42,934 nucleotides of DNA. Source: a bacterium (GTDB taxonomy: Bacteria > Vulcanimicrobiota > Vulcanimicrobiia > Vulcanimicrobiales > Vulcanimicrobiaceae). The first letter of the stretch is position 1. The number at the start of each line of letters is the position of its first letter. The DNA is taken from contig JAJYRH010000020.1 of the NCBI GenBank assembly GCA_021794205.1, positions 1 through 42,934 on the forward strand, in the 5' to 3' direction. The notes beneath the pieces are model-generated. The model saw nothing but the letters and a program-made list of their open reading frames with translations, had not been told where the DNA came from and made no database searches. Position numbers and translations under genes: made by a program. Shown piece by piece: positions 24,851 to 33,111 of the stretch.

Positions 24851-25941
24851 GCCATCGCCGCGCGCAGGCGCTCGATTAGCAGATCGACGTGCTCCTTGCG
24901 ATGGTCCGCGCGCAAGGACAGGCGCAACCGCGACGAACCCCGCGGAACGGTCGGCGGACGAATCGCGGGAGCTTCGATGCGTCCCGCGCGCAACTGTGCG
25001 GCGACGGCGAGCGCACGCTCTTCGCTGCCCAATACGATCGGCACGATCGGGGAGAACTCCGCCGGGCTCGCAATTCCGAGCGAGGCCAGCCCCGCGTGGA
25101 GGTGCGCGTACGTCTCGCGAAGATGCGCGCGACGCCGATCGCCGAGTTCTCCGGCGAGCAGCATCAGCGAGATCCGCGCCGCGGTTGCCAGTGCCGGCGG
25201 CATCGCGGTATCGAAAATAAAGCTTCGCGCCCGATTGACGAGCAACTCGATCGCATCGGCGGCACCGGCGACGAAGCCGCCGAAACAGCCGAAAGATTTC
25301 GAGAGCGTTCCCATCACCAAAATGCGTTCGTCCTCGACACCGTAGCCCAGCCCGGCACCGCGCGCGCCGAGCACTCCGAGCGCGTGGGCTTCGTCGAGAA
25401 TCAACACATCGTTCGGCCCGAGGAGCGCCCGATAACGCGCTACGTCGATCGCATCGCCGTCCATGCTGAAGAGGCTCTCGCTAACGACGGCACGGGGGCG
25501 GCCATCTCCGATCGGCGGGTTTCCGTGCGCGAAGATCGCGCGCGGAGTTCGCGAGAGCCGCATTCCATCGATCCAACACGCATGGTTGAGTTCGTCGGAG
25601 TCGATACGGTCGACGAGGTCGCCGATCGTCGGCGCGATACCGATCGCGGCGTGATATCCCGACGAAAAGAGCAACGCGCGTTCGCGCCCCAACCACCGCG
25701 CGAGCTCTTCTTCCAAAAGGTAATATTCGCGGTGACGGCCGCCGAGCAGCCGCGACCCGCCCGAGCCAACGCTTCGCGCTCGGCGCAAGGCTTCGACGAC
25801 TTGCGGCTCGCGTGCGAGCGAAAGGTAATCGTTTCCGGAGAAATCGATCGCGTCGGGGTGCCCTTGAGGATCCAACGAGCGACGGCGATGCATCCCGTCG
25901 ATCTGCGCGAGTTGCTCGCGCGCCCGTTGCAGATAGCTCAC
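24847..25941 (-). CDS. bioF: 8-amino-7-oxononanoate synthase
   Basis: 364 residues from the GTG at 25941. This PLP enzyme of the alpha-oxoamine synthase family condenses pimeloyl-thioester with L-alanine in biotin synthesis. Signatures are FSGNDYLSLA, GSGGSRLLGG, the PLP-binding Asp183 in LDEAHALGVLG and the Schiff-base Lys215 in GTLSKSFGCFGG. The N-terminus is slightly short relative to many BioF proteins (about 385). Its start overlaps the bioA stop by four bases (GTGA) and its stop overlaps the bioD start by four. The frame is open further upstream, but inside bioA. Confidence 0.95.
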   Translation of the reverse strand: MSYLQRAREQLAQIDGMHRRRSLDPQGHPDAIDFSGNDYLSLAREPQVVEALRRARSVGSGGSRLLGGRHREYYLLEEELARWLGRERALLFSSGYHAAIGIAPTIGDLVDRIDSDELNHACWIDGMRLSRTPRAIFAHGNPPIGDGRPRAVVSESLFSMDGDAIDVARYRALLGPNDVLILDEAHALGVLGARGAGLGYGVEDERILVMGTLSKSFGCFGGFVAGAADAIELLVNRARSFIFDTAMPPALATAARISLMLLAGELGDRRRAHLRETYAHLHAGLASLGIASPAEFSPIVPIVLGSEERALAVAAQLRAGRIEAPAIRPPTVPRGSSRLRLSLRADHRKEHVDLLIERLRAAMA

Positions 25942-27146
25942 GGCCCCAACTCCGCGACCAACGCATCGAAAAATGCATCGATTTGCTCTTCGCGCGAACA
26001 GAGCGGAGGCACGAACTGTATGACGTCGCCGATCGGTCGCATGAAATGTCCGGCGCGGTATAGGCCGTCTGCAATCCGCCACGCCGGTGTGAGCGACCCG
26101 CGCGGTTCGATGCGCTCGGCGTGCAATTCGATTCCGACCATCGTACCGACCGCGCGCACGTCGCGAACGAGCGCGTGCAATCGCAACGAATCGAGCCTGC
26201 GACGAATGCAGGCGGAAAGCGAGAGCGACGCGACGATCGTGTGTTCTTCATCGAAGAGCGCGAGGCTCGCGAGCGCGGCGGCACAGGCGATGGGATTGCC
26301 TGCGTACGAATGCCCGTGAAAAAGATGTTTGAACTCGAGATACTCGCCGAGAAAGGCCTCGTACACGCGATCGGTCGCCAGGGTCGCCGAGAGCGCGAGC
26401 GCTCCGCCGGTGATTCCCTTCCCCAGCACCAGGAGGTCGGGGCGAATCGGCGCCTGTTCGAAGGCGAACATCGTTCCCGTCCTTCCAAAACCGGTCGCAA
26501 TTTCGTCGCAGATCAATAACGGCGTCATTCCCGCGAGCATCTCGTAGCGATGTCGCGAAACGGTACGCATGCCGGCCGCCGCTTGCACCAGCGGTTCGAC
26601 GATGACTGCGGCGATGTCGTCGCTCGCGAGATCGACGCTGCCGAGCTCGTACGTTTCGAAGGTGATCGCGGCAAAACGCTCGTTGAACAAGGCGATATTC
26701 GAACAGCTCATCGCCCCGACGGTATCGCCATGGTAGGAATTGTTCAGCCGAACGATGCGCGTGCGCCGCGGTTGCCCGATATTCTGCCAATACTGGAGGG
26801 CGATCTTGACCGCGGTCTCGACCGCGCTCGCACCGTCGGAAGCGAAGATTGCGTGCTGCATTCCGGTCAGCGCGCAGAGCCGAGCGGCGAGGCTCTCGGC
26901 GACGGGATTGCTCGCTCCGAGGGCGGTCGCGTGGTCGAGCACATGGGCCTGCTTCGCAATCGCCTCGGAGATACGCGGGTGACAGTGGCCGTGGATGGTC
27001 GTCCAGATCGAGCTCACCGCGTCGAAGACCCGGGCCCCGTTTTCGTCGTAGAGCCAGCTACCCTCGCCGCGCACGAAGCGACGGAGGTGGGCCTCCGGAG
27101 CGTTCATCTGGGTAAAAGGGAGCCAATGGTGAGCGGTGCCGAGCAT
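25938..27146 (-). CDS. bioA: Adenosylmethionine-8-amino-7-oxononanoate aminotransferase
   Basis: 402 residues from the ATG at 27146. It transfers an amino group to 8-amino-7-oxononanoate to give 7,8-diaminononanoate. It has the fold-I class-III aminotransferase pattern: HHWLPFTQM at the N-terminus, SDGASAVETAVKIAL, NNSYHGDTVGAMS, CDEIATGFGRTG (Asp214) and the PLP lysine Lys243 in LGKGITGG. HHWLPFTQ and GHCHP favour BioA over other class-III enzymes. First gene of the coupled bioAFDB run and divergent from the FAD monooxygenase gene across 83 bases. That interval shows no recognisable BirA box. Confidence 0.95.
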   Translation of the reverse strand: MLGTAHHWLPFTQMNAPEAHLRRFVRGEGSWLYDENGARVFDAVSSIWTTIHGHCHPRISEAIAKQAHVLDHATALGASNPVAESLAARLCALTGMQHAIFASDGASAVETAVKIALQYWQNIGQPRRTRIVRLNNSYHGDTVGAMSCSNIALFNERFAAITFETYELGSVDLASDDIAAVIVEPLVQAAAGMRTVSRHRYEMLAGMTPLLICDEIATGFGRTGTMFAFEQAPIRPDLLVLGKGITGGALALSATLATDRVYEAFLGEYLEFKHLFHGHSYAGNPIACAAALASLALFDEEHTIVASLSLSACIRRRLDSLRLHALVRDVRAVGTMVGIELHAERIEPRGSLTPAWRIADGLYRAGHFMRPIGDVIQFVPPLCSREEQIDAFFDALVAELGP

Positions 27147-27229
27147 CACCGTCGCCTGTACCCGCCGGACGCGCCGCACCCCTTGTAGGAGCATGAGTGC
27201 CGCACCCCGGAGGCGTACCAACAGCGAGC

Positions 27230-28741
27230 ATGAAACCCGAGGTCGTCATTGTCGGCGCCGGCCCCGTCGGCTGCTCGCTCGCGCTGGGGCTCGCGCACCA
27301 CGGCGTGCGTTCCCTCGTCATCGAGCGTTCCCGGGAGATCGCTCGGGAATCGCGCGCCCTCGTGATCTGGCCGCGAACCGCCGAACTCTTGCGCGATTGG
27401 GGTGCCTGGGAGCCGCTGCTCGCGGCGGGACGCTTTACGACGCTCTTCACCCCGCACGACGCGACGAGCAATAAAGCGCTGCTCTCGGTCGACTTTTGCG
27501 AGATCGCCGATAGTGTCGAGAGCCCCGGCGTCCTCTTTATTCCGCAGTACGACACCGTTCGTATCCTGCGCGAACGCGTCGCCCAGCATCCGCTCTGCGA
27601 GATCCGCTACGACGAAGAAGCGGTCGCGCTCGAACAGGATGACGACGAGGTGCGGCTCGGCGTGCGCGGTGCGAATGGAACGACGACGCTTGCGGCTCCC
27701 TTCGTCGTCGGCGCCGACGGCGCGCACGGCTTCGTGCGACACGCTCTCGGTTTCGCGCTGCAAGGCGCGACCTATTCCACCCGCGTCGCGATCGCCGATA
27801 TCGGGATCGAGAGCGACGACGGCCGACGCTTCCCTTCGCCGCGCATCGCTCTCGATGCGCCGGGGCTCCTTCTCGGCATCGAGTATGCACCCGGGCTCTG
27901 GCGCACGATCGCGTCGGTCGCTCCGAGCGTCGGCGACGACGACGCGCTCGCGCCCGAGGCCCACGCGAAACGCATCGCCCACCTCTTCGGCGACGAGGCG
28001 CGCACCTCGACGGTGTTCTGGAGCAGCCTCTTTCGCATCCATCGTCGCCACGCGCCGAACTTCATCTCGGGGCGCGTCGCACTCGCCGGCGATGCGGCGC
28101 ACCTCAATAGCCCGGCGGGCGGGCAGGGCATGAACGCGGGGATCCACGATACGGCGAACCTCGCCTGGCGGCTCGCGTGCGCCTTGAAATCCTCGCAGTG
28201 CGCGCATGCGCTGCTCGTCGGATACGACATCGAGCGACGCGAGATGCAGAACGACAGCATCGAGCGTACAACCGATCTTGCGACGCGCCTCGCCGTCTAC
28301 GCACCACCCTCGCTGAAACGCTTTGCCTTCGCGTGGATGCGTCGCAGCCTTCGCGCGCGTGGCATGCGCAGAAAGGCCTGCCGCACCCTCGGCATGCTCG
28401 ACGGACGCTACACTCGCTCACCCGATGTCGACACCTCGCACCCGCTCGCGGGGCGTCGTATCGGCGATGTCGCTCTCGATAACGGACGACGCATCAACGA
28501 AGAGCGCCGCGGGCGTGCGGCGCTGCTCTGCTGCGGCGAGGTGCGGCTCGAGGGCATCGAGACGCTCGCACTCGCCAAGCCGCCGAAGCGCTGGCTGCTC
28601 AAGCATCCCAGCGCGATCGTCATTCGCCCCGACGGCTTTGTCGCCGCAGTGATCGAGAAACCGACGCGCGCGCGCGTCGAAGCGATGTGGAAACGCGCGT
28701 TCTGCTGCGCTTCACCGTTGCCGGGGACGGAGAGCGAATGA
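27230..28741 (+). CDS. FAD-dependent aromatic-type monooxygenase (PheA/TfdB-like)
   Basis: 503 residues of the class-A flavoprotein hydroxylase family. Three FAD motifs are visible: the dinucleotide loop VGAGPVG at about residues 8-14, the VVGADGAHGFVR segment (DG motif), and VALAGDAAHLNSPAGGQGMN (GD motif). A C-terminal thioredoxin-like tail ending in SAIVIRPDGFVAAV is characteristic of the phenol hydroxylase subgroup. It would hydroxylate an aromatic or polyketide-like substrate with NAD(P)H and O2; the substrate is unknown. The ATG at 27230 is chosen because the beta strand of the FAD site starts directly after it. The stop overlaps the next gene's start (ATGA). Confidence 0.92.
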   Translation: MKPEVVIVGAGPVGCSLALGLAHHGVRSLVIERSREIARESRALVIWPRTAELLRDWGAWEPLLAAGRFTTLFTPHDATSNKALLSVDFCEIADSVESPGVLFIPQYDTVRILRERVAQHPLCEIRYDEEAVALEQDDDEVRLGVRGANGTTTLAAPFVVGADGAHGFVRHALGFALQGATYSTRVAIADIGIESDDGRRFPSPRIALDAPGLLLGIEYAPGLWRTIASVAPSVGDDDALAPEAHAKRIAHLFGDEARTSTVFWSSLFRIHRRHAPNFISGRVALAGDAAHLNSPAGGQGMNAGIHDTANLAWRLACALKSSQCAHALLVGYDIERREMQNDSIERTTDLATRLAVYAPPSLKRFAFAWMRRSLRARGMRRKACRTLGMLDGRYTRSPDVDTSHPLAGRRIGDVALDNGRRINEERRGRAALLCCGEVRLEGIETLALAKPPKRWLLKHPSAIVIRPDGFVAAVIEKPTRARVEAMWKRAFCCASPLPGTESE

Positions 28742-29025
28742 GCACGCCCTTCCTCGTCGCCGCGCTGCTCGTTATCGCCGCGCTCGCGGCCACCGCCTAC
28801 ATTGCGGCGAAGTCCGATATCCCGCCGCTCCCTCGCGTCTTACGTTTCGCCCTGGAGCTTGCGGTCTTCGCGGTCGGGCTCATCGTGCTCGATAGCGCGA
28901 TTACGGGCTTTCACCTCAACGTTGCACCGATCGGTCGCGATGAAGGCGCGGGGCTCCTTGCGGCCTATGCGCTCCTAACGGTGATCCCGGCCTGGCGCCG
29001 CATGCGGAGCGGAAAAAATCCATGA
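28738..29025 (+). CDS. Small membrane protein of unknown function
   Basis: 95 residues with three hydrophobic segments (about residues 4-22, 37-55 and 69-85). The ATG at 28738 overlaps the monooxygenase stop by four bases, and its own stop overlaps the next start in the same way, so three genes are translationally coupled. No family is recognised. A shared role with the monooxygenase is inferred from coupling only. Confidence 0.7.
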   Translation: MSTPFLVAALLVIAALAATAYIAAKSDIPPLPRVLRFALELAVFAVGLIVLDSAITGFHLNVAPIGRDEGAGLLAAYALLTVIPAWRRMRSGKNP

Positions 29026-29456
29026 AATCGACCTTCTCGGTAGACCGATGGTTTGTCCTTAAAGCGCTCTGCGTCGCAGCGGCACTCGCACCGATGGCGG
29101 TGCTCGCCGCCCCGATCTTCGATGGGTGGCACCTGCCATCTTCGCGAGAGGCGACGCTCTTGCTCGCGATCATCTTTGCCAGCACCATCGGCTTATCCGT
29201 GGTGCGACGCGCCGAGCTTCGCGCAAAACACATTGCCTATCCGGGGATCGCTCCGCGCACCCAGGCAACGCTACAGGTGGTCGTTCAAAGCGTCCTCGTT
29301 GCGCTTGGAGCGGGTTCGGCGATCTACACCTACTCGCTCGGCTTTCGAGCACTGCAAAACTATGTTGGAGCCCTGGTTATCCTCAGCGCGGGACTGATCG
29401 GGCTCGCCCCTGCACTCTCCGCCCTTCAACGCGAACGAGCGCAGCGCCCCGATTAG
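29022..29456 (+). CDS. Membrane protein of unknown function
   Basis: 144 residues with about four hydrophobic segments (about 12-32, 45-60, 83-103 and 110-130) and a basic C-terminus. ATGA overlap with the preceding small membrane protein. It ends with TAG exactly next to the remnant of the HNH gene 3' end at 29457, so it was probably convergent with the HNH gene before the insertion described below. No family recognised. Confidence 0.7.
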   Translation: MKSTFSVDRWFVLKALCVAAALAPMAVLAAPIFDGWHLPSSREATLLLAIIFASTIGLSVVRRAELRAKHIAYPGIAPRTQATLQVVVQSVLVALGAGSAIYTYSLGFRALQNYVGALVILSAGLIGLAPALSALQRERAQRPD

Positions 29457-29521
29457 GTCGTTTCGATTCGTTCTTCGATCGAGACGTTGTAACGGAAGAG
29501 AAACTTGCCCCATTCGGCGGG
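29457..29521 (-). repeat. Duplicated HNH 3' end, remnant copy (left boundary of insertion)
   Basis: 65 bases matching 30620-30684 at 62 positions. Read on the minus strand it encodes EWGKFLFRYNVSIEERIETT followed by TAA, against EWGKFLFLYNVSIEERIETT followed by TAG in the intact gene. Upstream of 29521 the similarity stops abruptly, so this is a detached gene tail. Confidence 0.9.
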
Positions 29522-29526
29522 TGAGA

Positions 29527-29799
29527 TTATTTTCTAAGACCTTGTTGCTGCGACTTACTTTTGAAATGTTGAATAAGAAATATCATTCCGGCGACTGCAC
29601 CGAGAACCTCAAAAAACGCAATTACGAGCTGAGAAACACTCTGACCAACCTGAAATTCGAGGACGGTGAAAGAGCATACAGCAAAAGCACCAAAGGCGGT
29701 TTTGCCTTTTCTGACCGAAAAGCAAGCCAGGACGACTAGAGAATTGAGAGCGAGTGCAAGGATTAGATTGGCCCAAGGCGCGAGATGAAAATTTAACAT
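29527..29799 (-). CDS. Small membrane protein in the insertion
   Basis: 90 residues from the ATG at 29799 (a TTG at 29805 is in frame). Two strongly hydrophobic segments are seen, about residues 8-25 and 55-75, and the tail is basic and Gln-rich (KSKSQQQGLRK). Its start overlaps the end of the upstream gene by seven bases. Codon usage is more AT-rich than in surrounding genes. No family is recognised. A small multi-pass protein next to small exported or Gly-rich peptides is sometimes an immunity or transport factor, but nothing here proves that. Confidence 0.5.
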   Translation of the reverse strand: MLNFHLAPWANLILALALNSLVVLACFSVRKGKTAFGAFAVCSFTVLEFQVGQSVSQLVIAFFEVLGAVAGMIFLIQHFKSKSQQQGLRK

Positions 29800-30104
29800 A
29801 AACAATCGATGCCGCCCACATAAATTTCAGGAATTTCCCTAAACAAGCGTCGCCCTGCATCAAAAATATATTTTCGAAGATACCCCACGCTAACGGGATC
29901 GAGAGGCAACGACAAAAACAGAACAGCCTGAAATAGCATTTTGAGCGCGCCCGGGCCGGAGACCGATCGTGCACGGGGTGAAAATTGCACGATCGGCTCG
30001 CCTTCAAAATCCGCCTTGTAGTCGAGCGTCAGTAGGGTTTCTTCCTCAAGAAGGAGTTCTACCGTGCGACTGCTCCCGTTGTGCAGCATCCTTGTTTTGA
30101 ACAC
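29793..30104 (-). CDS. Hypothetical protein in the insertion
   Basis: 103 residues from a GTG at 30104 with GGAG six bases upstream; TTG at 30116 and ATG at 30089 are in-frame alternatives. The N-terminal half is polar (SSRTVELLLEEETLLTLDY), followed by a hydrophobic stretch at about residues 56-75 and a C-terminal REIPEIYVGGIDCLC. It overlaps the next small membrane-protein gene by seven bases, so the two are likely translated together. No family is recognised. Confidence 0.45.
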   Translation of the reverse strand: MFKTRMLHNGSSRTVELLLEEETLLTLDYKADFEGEPIVQFSPRARSVSGPGALKMLFQAVLFLSLPLDPVSVGYLRKYIFDAGRRLFREIPEIYVGGIDCLC

Positions 30105-30174
30105 GCTATGCTCCAATGCTCGCGCTCATGAAGTCCACCGATTACCCAAACGCGATACGTAACTAAAGGAATGC

Positions 30175-30495
30175 CTAGTTGGCGATTTGGGTTATCGTTG
30201 TTACTCCGCCCGAGGTGGACGAAAACTGATCTGTGTTACTGGACGTATATCCCTCCCAGGAGCCCCCGACGAGACCGGGTGCACCCTGACACGAGGAACT
30301 CTGACCTCCCACCATGCCCCCCCAAATCGCGCCGCCTGGAGCTGTTACAATGTCGGCGCCTGGAACTACGAGGCCCGCAGCGCCTTCCATAAATGCGTCA
30401 AACACGACGTTCTCGCCGCAGTTAAGGCCGTTATAGGTTGGGCTGGAGCCCGTGAGCGTGCCGTTGGGGTTCAAGTGAACATTAACCGTTGACAT
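30175..30495 (-). CDS. Gly/Ser-rich small protein in the insertion, possible secreted peptide
   Basis: 106 residues from an ATG at 30495 with AAGGA ten bases upstream, preceded by an A/T-rich leader. There is no classical signal peptide. The centre (about residues 39-65) is a Gly- and Ala-rich hydrophobic stretch, including GGAIWGGMVGG with GxxxG-like spacing, and there are two cysteines, in LNCGEN and SSCQG. The C-terminus is Ser/Thr-rich. This composition is seen in some bacteriocin precursors and in other surface or phage-type small proteins, but no leader-cleavage motif or export partner can be identified, so the role is open. Confidence 0.5.
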   Translation of the reverse strand: MSTVNVHLNPNGTLTGSSPTYNGLNCGENVVFDAFMEGAAGLVVPGADIVTAPGGAIWGGMVGGQSSSCQGAPGLVGGSWEGYTSSNTDQFSSTSGGVTTITQIAN

Positions 30496-30615
30496 TCGAC
30501 GAAATTCCTTTTTCTTTTTGAATATTCTGATAGAAACTTGACTGCATGGAGTGTACGTTTTTTGTAAAAAAAAACGAATTTTATCGTACTCTGCCTTGCC
30601 GAATTTCCATCGGCG

Positions 30616-31149
30616 CTATGTCGTTTCGATTCGTTCTTCGATCGAGACGTTGTAAAGGAAGAGGAACTTGCCCCATTCGTCGGGCAGCGTATTGCGTTTC
30701 ACCTGAATCCACGGAATGTATTTCGGCTGACGCGGTTTGCGCTGGAGCTCCATGTTCGCCTCGGTCGGCGTGCGGTCGTTCTTGCGATTGTTACAGCGCA
30801 TGCACGCGCAGACGAGGTTCTCCCACGTGGAAGGGCCGCCGCGCGATTTGGGAACGACGTGGTCGACGGTCATCAGACGATCGCCTTGCTTCCCGCAGTA
30901 CTGGCAGGTGTGGTCGTCGCGAATCAAGACGTTCTTCTTCGTCAGCGCGACGCGTTGGCGCGGCCGACGAATATAGTAGAGCAGGCGGATGATCGAAGGC
31001 ATGCGCATCGCGAAATTTGCGGAGTTGATCCGCCGGTCGCGGTCGTGCACGATCTCGGCCTTCCCCGCAAAGATCATCTTCACCGCGCGTTGGAACGACG
31101 TGACGTTGATCGCTTCGTAGGTAAAGTTGAGAACGAGCACTTCGCTCAT
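30616..31149 (-). CDS. HNH endonuclease family protein
   Basis: 177 residues from the ATG at 31149, which has TGAGG eight bases upstream. The HNH core is complete: CQYC (Cys82, Cys85), TVDHVVPKSRGG with Asp96 and His97, NLVCACMRCNNRK with Asn111, and the zinc-type CxxC pair Cys116 and Cys119. This architecture (N-terminal SEVLVLNFTYEAINV, C-terminal KYIPWIQVKR) is widespread as a stand-alone chromosomal HNH protein whose biological role is unclear; it is not a typical restriction enzyme, as no methylase is nearby. The last 20 codons are the copy carried by the insertion at 29457-30684, so the present 3' end is not the ancestral one. Confidence 0.93.
   Translation of the reverse strand: MSEVLVLNFTYEAINVTSFQRAVKMIFAGKAEIVHDRDRRINSANFAMRMPSIIRLLYYIRRPRQRVALTKKNVLIRDDHTCQYCGKQGDRLMTVDHVVPKSRGGPSTWENLVCACMRCNNRKNDRTPTEANMELQRKPRQPKYIPWIQVKRNTLPDEWGKFLFLYNVSIEERIETT
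30620..30684 (-). repeat. Functional copy of the duplicated HNH 3' end (right boundary of insertion)
   Basis: The in-frame copy of the 65-base repeat, 62 of 65 bases identical to 29457-29521, offset by 1163 bases. It is coding in the HNH gene. The stop differs (TAG here, TAA in the remnant). Confidence 0.9.
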
Positions 31150-31185
31150 CGGCGGCACCTCAAAAAAGCAAAAAAGCGAGACACG

Positions 31186-31482
31186 TCACGCATCTCGCTT
31201 TCGAACGTACAGGAGCCGAATATCGGTAAGCATCTGTACGAGCGCCAGGCGTTCGTCACTACTCAACCTCTCCTTCACCCTTTCGAAGGCGACGCTCGCC
31301 ACGTCGATCGCGATCTCGGCGGAGGGGGGATCGGCGGCTCGTTCGGGGCCCTCGCTCAAATAGGCATGAGCCGAGAGCGCGAGCGTCGTGATGATTTCGA
31401 GCAGCATGCGGTCGACCGTCGGCATCTCTGCCCGGCCCGCCGAGTCATCCAGTTCCCGACTGGGCGCCTCTTGCTGCGACAC
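31186..31482 (-). CDS. DUF1844-like protein
   Basis: 98 residues from a GTG at 31482 with AGAGGAAG upstream. The pattern resembles DUF1844: a central helix starting MLLEIITTLALSAHAYLSEGP, then EIAIDVASVAFERVKERLSSDE and a terminal LVQMLTDIRLLYV. These small proteins are common in deltaproteobacteria, Acidobacteria and other phyla, and their function is unknown. It lies between pdxT (50 bases away) and the HNH gene on the same strand. Confidence 0.75.
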   Translation of the reverse strand: MSQQEAPSRELDDSAGRAEMPTVDRMLLEIITTLALSAHAYLSEGPERAADPPSAEIAIDVASVAFERVKERLSSDERLALVQMLTDIRLLYVRKRDA

Positions 31483-31532
31483 GATAGCTTCCTCTTTCGC
31501 GGCCGCGCGAAAGCCCCCCTACGGATACGGGT

Positions 31533-32114
31533 TTAGGGAGCGAGCATCCCCAAGAAATAGCGGTGGATTCGGGGATCCTCGGTGAGTTCGGGGTGGAAGC
31601 TCGTGCCCAGCACGTTACCCTGCCGCACCATCACGCCGTGCTCGCCGTAGGTCGCCAGAACTTCGACCCCCTGCCCGGCACTCTCGATCCAGGGCGCGCG
31701 AATAAAGATCGCCGGGAACGCCGGCTCGCCGAGCACGGGAATCGGCAAGTCGACCTCCGCAGAGTCGTTCTGCCTGCCGAAGGCGTTGCGCCGGACGGTG
31801 ACGTCGAGCAGGCCCAGGGTCGGCTGGTCGAGCCCGGCGACCGCGCGCGAAACGACGATCATCCCCATGCAGGTTCCCCAGAGCGGCATGCCCGCACGGA
31901 CGCGTTCGCGCACCGGGTCGGCGAGCGCGAAGCGATCGAGCAGGCGAATCACCGTCGTCGATTCGCCGCCGGGAACGACGAGCGCCTCGCACGCATCGAG
32001 CGACGCACGCGTCTTTACCGCGATCCCGCGCGCACCGGCACGCTCGAGCGCGGCGAGATGTTCGTCGACGTCGCCCTGGAGCGCGAGGACGCCGACTTGC
32101 GGCTTAGGCCCCAC
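31533..32114 (-). CDS. pdxT: Pyridoxal 5'-phosphate synthase, glutaminase subunit PdxT
   Basis: 193 residues from a GTG at 32114. PdxT hydrolyses glutamine and channels ammonia to PdxS. The class-I glutaminase triad is visible: the nucleophile Cys82 in PLWGTCMGM, and His with Glu in [10 protein letters not shown] near residue 174. The VVPGGEST loop and RRNAFGRQ are family-specific. The start overlaps the pdxS stop by 11 bases, so the subunits are probably translated in step. Confidence 0.96.
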   Translation of the reverse strand: MGPKPQVGVLALQGDVDEHLAALERAGARGIAVKTRASLDACEALVVPGGESTTVIRLLDRFALADPVRERVRAGMPLWGTCMGMIVVSRAVAGLDQPTLGLLDVTVRRNAFGRQNDSAEVDLPIPVLGEPAFPAIFIRAPWIESAGQGVEVLATYGEHGVMVRQGNVLGTSFHPELTEDPRIHRYFLGMLAP

Positions 32115-32997
32115 GCGACGCGAGGAGTTCGCTTTCGGGAATCTTGCGCAGATCGATCCCTTCCATCGCCGCCGCATCGCGTCCCAGCGAGAGCGAGGCT
32201 TCGACGACCGCTTTCGGATCGTCGTAGTGCGTCGTCGCCGCAACGATGGCTTTGGAGAACGCCTTGGGGTCGTTCGACTTAAAGATGCCGCTGCCGACGA
32301 AGATGCCTTCGGCGCCGAGCTGCATCATCAGCGAGGCGTCGGCCGGCGTGGAGACGCCGCCCGCGCAGAAGAGCACGACGGGGAGTTTGCCGTTTTCCGC
32401 GACGTAGGTGACGAGATCGAGCGGCGCGCCGAGATCGCGCGCGCGCGCCACGAGTTCTTCTTTCGGCGCGACCGTGAGCTCGCGAATGCCGTCGCCGATC
32501 GCGCGCATGTGGCGGACCGCCTCGACGATATTGCCGCTGCCCGCTTCGCCCTTGCTGCGAATCATCGCCGCGCCTTCGGCGATACGACGCAACGCTTCGC
32601 CCAGATCGCGAGCGCCGCAAACGAACGGCGTCGTGTAATCATTTTTCGCGAGGTGGAACTTATCGTCGGCCGGCGTGAGCACTTCGGACTCGTCGATGAA
32701 ATCGACGCCGAGCGCCTGCAGCACCTGCGCTTCACCGATGTGCCCGATGCGCACCTTCGCCATCACCGGAATCGTCACCGCATCCATGATCGAGCGAATC
32801 AATTCGAGATTGCTCATGCGCGCGACGCCGCCCGCGGCGCGAATATCCGCCGGAATGCGTTCGAGCGCCATCACCGCGACCGCCCCGGCTTCCTGAGCGA
32901 TGACCGCCTGCTCGGGGGTCACGACATCCATGATGACGCCGCCCTTGAGCATCTGGGCTAGGCCACGCTTGACTGTGAGAGTACCTTTCTGTTCCAC
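32104..32997 (-). CDS. pdxS: Pyridoxal 5'-phosphate synthase, lyase subunit PdxS
   Basis: 297 residues, the normal length. PdxS makes PLP from ribose 5-phosphate, glyceraldehyde 3-phosphate and ammonia in the DXP-independent route. The expected catalytic residues fall at the canonical numbers: Asp24 in GGVIMDVV, Lys81 in [10 protein letters not shown] and Lys149 in MIRSKGE. The phosphate-binding [12 protein letters not shown] and GSGIF motifs are also present. GTG start with AGGAG seven bases upstream. PLP made here is the cofactor of BioF, BioA and the Orn/Lys/Arg decarboxylase in this window. Confidence 0.98.
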   Translation of the reverse strand: MEQKGTLTVKRGLAQMLKGGVIMDVVTPEQAVIAQEAGAVAVMALERIPADIRAAGGVARMSNLELIRSIMDAVTIPVMAKVRIGHIGEAQVLQALGVDFIDESEVLTPADDKFHLAKNDYTTPFVCGARDLGEALRRIAEGAAMIRSKGEAGSGNIVEAVRHMRAIGDGIRELTVAPKEELVARARDLGAPLDLVTYVAENGKLPVVLFCAGGVSTPADASLMMQLGAEGIFVGSGIFKSNDPKAFSKAIVAATTHYDDPKAVVEASLSLGRDAAAMEGIDLRKIPESELLASRGA

Positions 32998-33111
32998 CGG
33001 GTCGCTCCTATCGCTGGTTGTGGGTCGGCCCCTATCGTACCAGGGGGCGCAACCTTCTTCAGCGACAACAGCCGCCGGAGCGCGGAGGTGGCGTTTCGCG
33101 CCCGCCTCGGG

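Larger units (their letters stand above)
29457..30684. mobile_element. Candidate integrated element at the 3' end of the HNH gene
   Basis: About 1.1 kb of visibly AT-richer DNA (29521-29580 has 19 G/C in 60) lies between two direct copies of the last 65 bases of the HNH coding region. The inner copy keeps the HNH gene intact; the outer copy is orphaned. This is the arrangement left when an element integrates into a gene's 3' end and brings a replacement tail. It carries three small minus-strand genes and no integrase or transposase. It might be mobilised in trans, be the remnant of a larger element, or have arisen by a duplication. Confidence 0.5.

Noticed and set aside
24889..26319. 476-codon plus-strand open frame
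   Set aside because: Antisense to bioF and bioA, both confirmed by PLP-site motifs.
27147..27229. BirA-type operator before bioA
   Set aside because: I looked for the TTGTAAAC...GGTTTACAA pattern and found nothing close.
31786..32961. 391-codon plus-strand open frame
   Set aside because: Antisense to pdxT/pdxS; composition is Arg/His/Asp-rich and without motifs.
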